In this document: piece by piece, positions 61,274-64,000 of the stretch
Layout of the letters: each line of letters begins with the position of its first letter
How positions within the stretch are numbered: the stretch's first letter is position 1
Source: XN24 sp047921455
GTDB taxonomy: Bacteria > Pseudomonadota > Gammaproteobacteria > Steroidobacterales > XN24
Assembly: GCA_047921455.1 (NCBI GenBank)
Contig: JBLRWC010000011.1
Location: 11,322 to 75,321, forward strand
Length of the DNA stretch: 64,000 nt
Reading direction: 5' to 3'
Made by a program: the position numbers and the translations under genes
The notes under the pieces: generated by a model
Databases searched by the model: none
Told to the model about the DNA's origin: nothing
What the model saw: the letters and a program-made list of their open reading frames with translations, nothing else

Positions 61274-61677
61274 CGCGCGATCCCCCAGCTCATGGTGCGC
61301 GACAGCCCGCCGGTTTCGGTCCAGGCCAGCCTGATCACCAGGTGTCCGCCGGGGCTGGCTTCGAGCAATGTCGTGCCGCCCGGCAAGGCCGACGCAACTT
61401 CCGCCTGCCACTGCGCCAGCTCCTGCGCGGCGAGGCGTTCGGGCGAGCAGGGCAGGTCACACGGGGCAGCGGGCGGCAATGCCGTCCAGTCGACCGAGCG
61501 GAGGGCCCGCACGCGGCCGGCGAGATCGGCGGCGAGAGCCGCGGCGGTGTCGGCGCGGCGCGCTTCGGCCGTGGTCGCCAGGCCGCCCAGCGCAAGCGCT
61601 GTCGCTATGGTGGTCGTGATGGCCACCACGAGCAGCGCGACCATGACTTCGACCATCGTAAAGCCCCGCGCGGTCAT
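61270..61677 (-). CDS. pilV: Type IV pilus modification protein PilV
   Basis: A 135-residue minor pilin: TARG/FTMVEVMVALLVV with Glu at +5, and a small domain with PCDLPCSPERLA. ATG at 61677 overlaps the fimT stop by ATGA; an ATG four codons earlier is possible. Confidence 0.88.
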   Translation of the reverse strand: MTARGFTMVEVMVALLVVAITTTIATALALGGLATTAEARRADTAAALAADLAGRVRALRSVDWTALPPAAPCDLPCSPERLAAQELAQWQAEVASALPGGTTLLEASPGGHLVIRLAWTETGGLSRTMSWGIAR

Positions 61678-62180
61678 GACGGCGAGCACACCAGCGGGCC
61701 GGCGCCGCGTTCCAGCCGCGGGCGCCCGGTCGGCGCAATGACGACGGCGCGCGCGGCTGCCACACCCCGCCGGTCACACCAGGCCAGCGTGCCATTGGTG
61801 CTGCGGCGGTCGTTGGGTTCGAAACGGAAGCTGCTGCGGTTGGACAGGAGCCGGGCGCGGGCGTCGCCGCTGCCGGCGCCGCGCCGCAGGGTCAGCGTCG
61901 GCTCGTCCGCGGGCGTGATACGCCAGCCGCCGGTCCAGGCCGCCGGATCCGCCACGCAGTCGTCGCCGCCGGCCGATGCGCACAGGATGACCGGCCGGCC
62001 GCGTTGCAAAGCCTCGGTGCGCGCAAACCATGCAGCTCGTGCCAGGCCGTCCATCGTCGCGGTGCGGCGCGCATTCAGCAGGATATTGTCCAGCGCCGGG
62101 ACCGCCAGGCCGGCCAGCAACCCCAGCAGCATCATGATCGTCAACAGCTCGAGCAACGTGAATCCCGTGTGCTTGCGCAT
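61674..62180 (-). CDS. fimT: Minor pseudopilin FimT/GspH
   Basis: A 168-residue protein with leader MRKHTG, cleavage before FTLLELLTIMMLLG and the GspH/FimT layout (ARRTATMDGLARAAWFARTEALQRGRPV). First gene of the minus-strand minor pilin operon (fimT-pilV-pilW-pilX-pilE). Confidence 0.9.
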   Translation of the reverse strand: MRKHTGFTLLELLTIMMLLGLLAGLAVPALDNILLNARRTATMDGLARAAWFARTEALQRGRPVILCASAGGDDCVADPAAWTGGWRITPADEPTLTLRRGAGSGDARARLLSNRSSFRFEPNDRRSTNGTLAWCDRRGVAAARAVVIAPTGRPRLERGAGPLVCSPS

Positions 62181-62298
62181 GGCTTGCCTCCTGGTGGCAA
62201 GAGTGCCGGCCAAGGCCATCCGACGGGAGTCACGGAAACTGCGTGTTTCATACAAATTCAACGAGGGGTAAGGTGTCGGCAGTTAAGGGAGCATCCGC

Positions 62299-63432
62299 TT
62301 GAAGGCATCCAGCGACGTAATCGTGATTGGCGGTGGCGCCCTGGGCATGCTCAGCGCCCGTTGTCTTGCTGCCGCAGGCCGCAAAGTGCTACTGCTTGAG
62401 CGCGGTCGCGCCGGGTACGGCACGTCACGGGCCGGCGGCGGCATCATGTCGCCGCTGACGCCCTGGAATGTCGCTGCCCCGGTGGCCCGGCTGGCCGAGC
62501 AGTCGCTGCCGCTCTTGCCCGCCCTCGCCGCGGCGCTGGCGCAGGACACGGGCATCGATCCCGAGTACCGGGTGACCGGTGTGATTTATCTCGATTGCGC
62601 GGAGCTCGAGCCCGCCCTGGACTTCTGCCGCGGCCAGGGGCGGCCCGCCGAGCTGCTCGACGAGTCGCGCCTCGCGCAGGTCGCGCCGGCCGCGCGCCGT
62701 ACGCCGGGCCCCTCGCTTTTGCTGCCAGATGTTGCGCAGTTGCGCAATCCGCGCTTCCTCGACGCGCTCAAGGCCGACCTGCAGCGGCGCGGCGTCGCGG
62801 TCCTGGAGGAGGCCGGCGAGGTCCGGCTGCGGCGGAATGGTGATGGCATCGTGGTAGATGCCGGTCGCCGCGGGCTGCTTCGGGCCGCTGATGTCGTCGT
62901 GGCGGCGGGTGCCTGGAGCGCGCCACTGCTGGCGGCGCTGGGTGTGCAATTACCGGTCCGGCCGATCCGCGGGCAGATTCTCTGGTACATGCTGCCGCGC
63001 CCGGATCTAGGCCATATCCTGATGCGCGGGGGGCGTTACGTGATCCCGCGGCAGGAGGGCGTCGTGCTGGTCGGCAGTACCGTCGAAGACGCCGGATTCG
63101 ACACGCGTACGACGGCCGATGCCGCGGCGGAGCTGCGCGATGCCGCGGCGGAGATGATGCCGTTGCTGGGCAGCCTGGCCGTGCAGGGCCAGTGGGCCGG
63201 CCTGCGTCCCGGAACCCCGGACGGCATCCCGCTAATCGGGGCGGTGCCAGGCATCGAGGGACTCTGGCTGAATACCGGGCACTTTCGCAACGGCGTCAAC
63301 CTGGCGCCGGCATCCGCCGAGCTGCTGGCTGCGCTGCTGGCCGGCAGTTCGCCGGCGCTGGACCCCGCGCCTTACGATCCCGCGGCAAGGATGGCGCAAA
63401 TGGATGCGGGTGCTTATACTTCTACGGACTGA
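62299..63432 (+). CDS. thiO: Glycine oxidase-like FAD enzyme ThiO
   Basis: A 377-residue DAO-family flavoenzyme. FAD site IVIGGGALGMLSA, then LLERGRAGYGTSRAGGGI; C-terminal GLRPGTPDGIPLIGAV and TGHFRNGVNLAP. It makes dehydroglycine for thiazole synthesis, or oxidises another D-amino acid or glycine. TTG start with AAGGGAG 8 bases upstream. The position next to the minor pilins matches Pseudomonas. Confidence 0.87.
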   Translation: MKASSDVIVIGGGALGMLSARCLAAAGRKVLLLERGRAGYGTSRAGGGIMSPLTPWNVAAPVARLAEQSLPLLPALAAALAQDTGIDPEYRVTGVIYLDCAELEPALDFCRGQGRPAELLDESRLAQVAPAARRTPGPSLLLPDVAQLRNPRFLDALKADLQRRGVAVLEEAGEVRLRRNGDGIVVDAGRRGLLRAADVVVAAGAWSAPLLAALGVQLPVRPIRGQILWYMLPRPDLGHILMRGGRYVIPRQEGVVLVGSTVEDAGFDTRTTADAAAELRDAAAEMMPLLGSLAVQGQWAGLRPGTPDGIPLIGAVPGIEGLWLNTGHFRNGVNLAPASAELLAALLAGSSPALDPAPYDPAARMAQMDAGAYTSTD

Positions 63433-63441
63433 GCGGTCGAT

Positions 63442-63855
63442 ATGTACATGAAAAATCAGGAACACATTGCCCACCGGCTCGCCAGCCATGGCGCCAAGCC
63501 CACTTCCCAGCGACTGATGCTGGCCGAGGTGGTATTCGCTCGCCCGCAGCACCTGTCAGCGGAGCAGGTTCTGCAGCTCGCGCTCAAGCAGGGCATCCGC
63601 GTATCCAAGGCGACCGTGTATAACACCCTGAACCTGTTCGTGGAATGTGGCCTGTTGCGCGAACTGGTGGTGGATCGTGACCGCGTCTATTACGATTCGA
63701 ACGTGCACGCGCATCACCATTTCTACAACGTGGATACTGGCGAGATGATCGATATTTCGCCCGAATCCGTCTCCTTCGCGGGCGTGCCTGCGGCTCCCAA
63801 GGGCACCGAGCAGGATGGAGTCGAGGTCATCATCCGGGTACGCAATCGCGCCTGA
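63442..63855 (+). CDS. Fur-family repressor, Irr-like
   Basis: A 137-residue Fur-superfamily regulator. The winged helix (PTSQRLMLAEVVF, VSKATVYNTLNLFVECGLLREL) and HAHHHFYNVDTGEMIDI regulatory site are clear. No CxxC zinc pairs are present, as in Irr proteins. Sequence flow around HLSAEQVLQLA and YYDSNVHAHHHF is closest to Irr, which senses heme or iron. It follows thiO by 9 bases. Confidence 0.85.
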   Translation: MYMKNQEHIAHRLASHGAKPTSQRLMLAEVVFARPQHLSAEQVLQLALKQGIRVSKATVYNTLNLFVECGLLRELVVDRDRVYYDSNVHAHHHFYNVDTGEMIDISPESVSFAGVPAAPKGTEQDGVEVIIRVRNRA

Positions 63856-63869
63856 GCCGCGCGCCGGCG

Positions 63870-63898
63870 TTGCCGCTGGGCCGGCCATCTCCTATACT
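63870..63898 (+). promoter_or_regulatory. tRNA-Thr promoter
   Basis: TTGCCG at 63870-63875 and TATACT at 63893-63898 with a 17-base spacer. The start would be near 63905, 20 bases before the tRNA. Confidence 0.75.
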
Positions 63899-63924
63899 TC
63901 GCCGCCTTCCCAAGACCCCTCCGT

Positions 63925-64000
63925 GCCGGGGTAGCTCAGTCGGCAGAGCAGCTGATTCGTAATCAGCAGGTCGGTGGTTCGAATCCACTCTCCGGCACCA
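63925..64000 (+). tRNA. tRNA-Thr (CGT)
   Basis: A 76-base cloverleaf beginning GCCGGGG with the anticodon loop TTCGTAA (anticodon CGT), T arm GTTCGAATC and an encoded CCA that ends the window. Confidence 0.97.

Overview
The window is GC-rich, gene-dense chromosomal DNA of a free-living, respiring gammaproteobacterium. The evidence is a cbb3 oxidase cluster under an FNR-type regulator, long-form HisG and a bifunctional HisB, and a gene order from ispB through rplU-rpmA-obgE-rpsT and murJ-ribF-ileS-lspA-ispH-minor pilins-thiO that matches, from memory, the order in Pseudomonas. The TrpR-like gene in front of hisG and the tricorn and S9 peptidases suggest a Xanthomonadales- or Woeseia-like lineage, but this placement is tentative. 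I see no insertion sequence, prophage, integrase or CRISPR array. No stretch above 300 bases lacks a gene.

Region 1 (1-5.5 kb): the 3' part of a large AAA_35/WD40 membrane protein carrying a proprotein-convertase P-domain, an EexN-like lipoprotein, and fructose-bisphosphate aldolase. Region 2 (5.5-17.2 kb): a complete cbb3 cluster on the minus strand (ccoNOQP, a small unknown membrane gene, ccoGHIS, a SafE-like copper/assembly candidate), an OmpW porin, then fnr and a tandem universal stress protein. A perfect FNR box stands where a class II activator site should be for ompW. Region 3 (17.2-25.1 kb): an S9 peptidase, then a seven-gene minus-strand operon for membrane fatty-acid modification (chalcone-isomerase-like, DUF3833, MerR, NTF2-like, FAD oxidoreductase, DUF1365, Cfa-type methyltransferase).

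Region 4 (25.3-37.7 kb): a sulfide/persulfide cassette (BigR/SqrR-type repressor divergent from a persulfide dioxygenase, then a one-heme DUF3365 protein), a minus-strand group with a CobW GTPase bearing a His-repeat linker, divergent cysK/cysB, a soluble aldose dehydrogenase, lemA with an M48 protease, mscS and tRNA-Pro(CGG). Region 5 (37.7-64 kb): ispB, rplU-rpmA-obgE, rpsT, a cytochrome c, the full his operon, murJ-ribF-ileS-lspA-tricorn-ispH, the minor pilin operon, thiO, a Fur/Irr-like regulator and tRNA-Thr(CGT).

The his operon is tightly coupled (ATGA overlaps at most junctions). It is led by a TrpR-superfamily gene whose promoter -10 lies inside an 18-bp perfect palindrome, a good candidate for a feedback operator. 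Its hisF gene can only be translated full length from an ATT codon. These two points, the P-domain/WD40 protein and the class II FNR promoter are the observations most worth checking.
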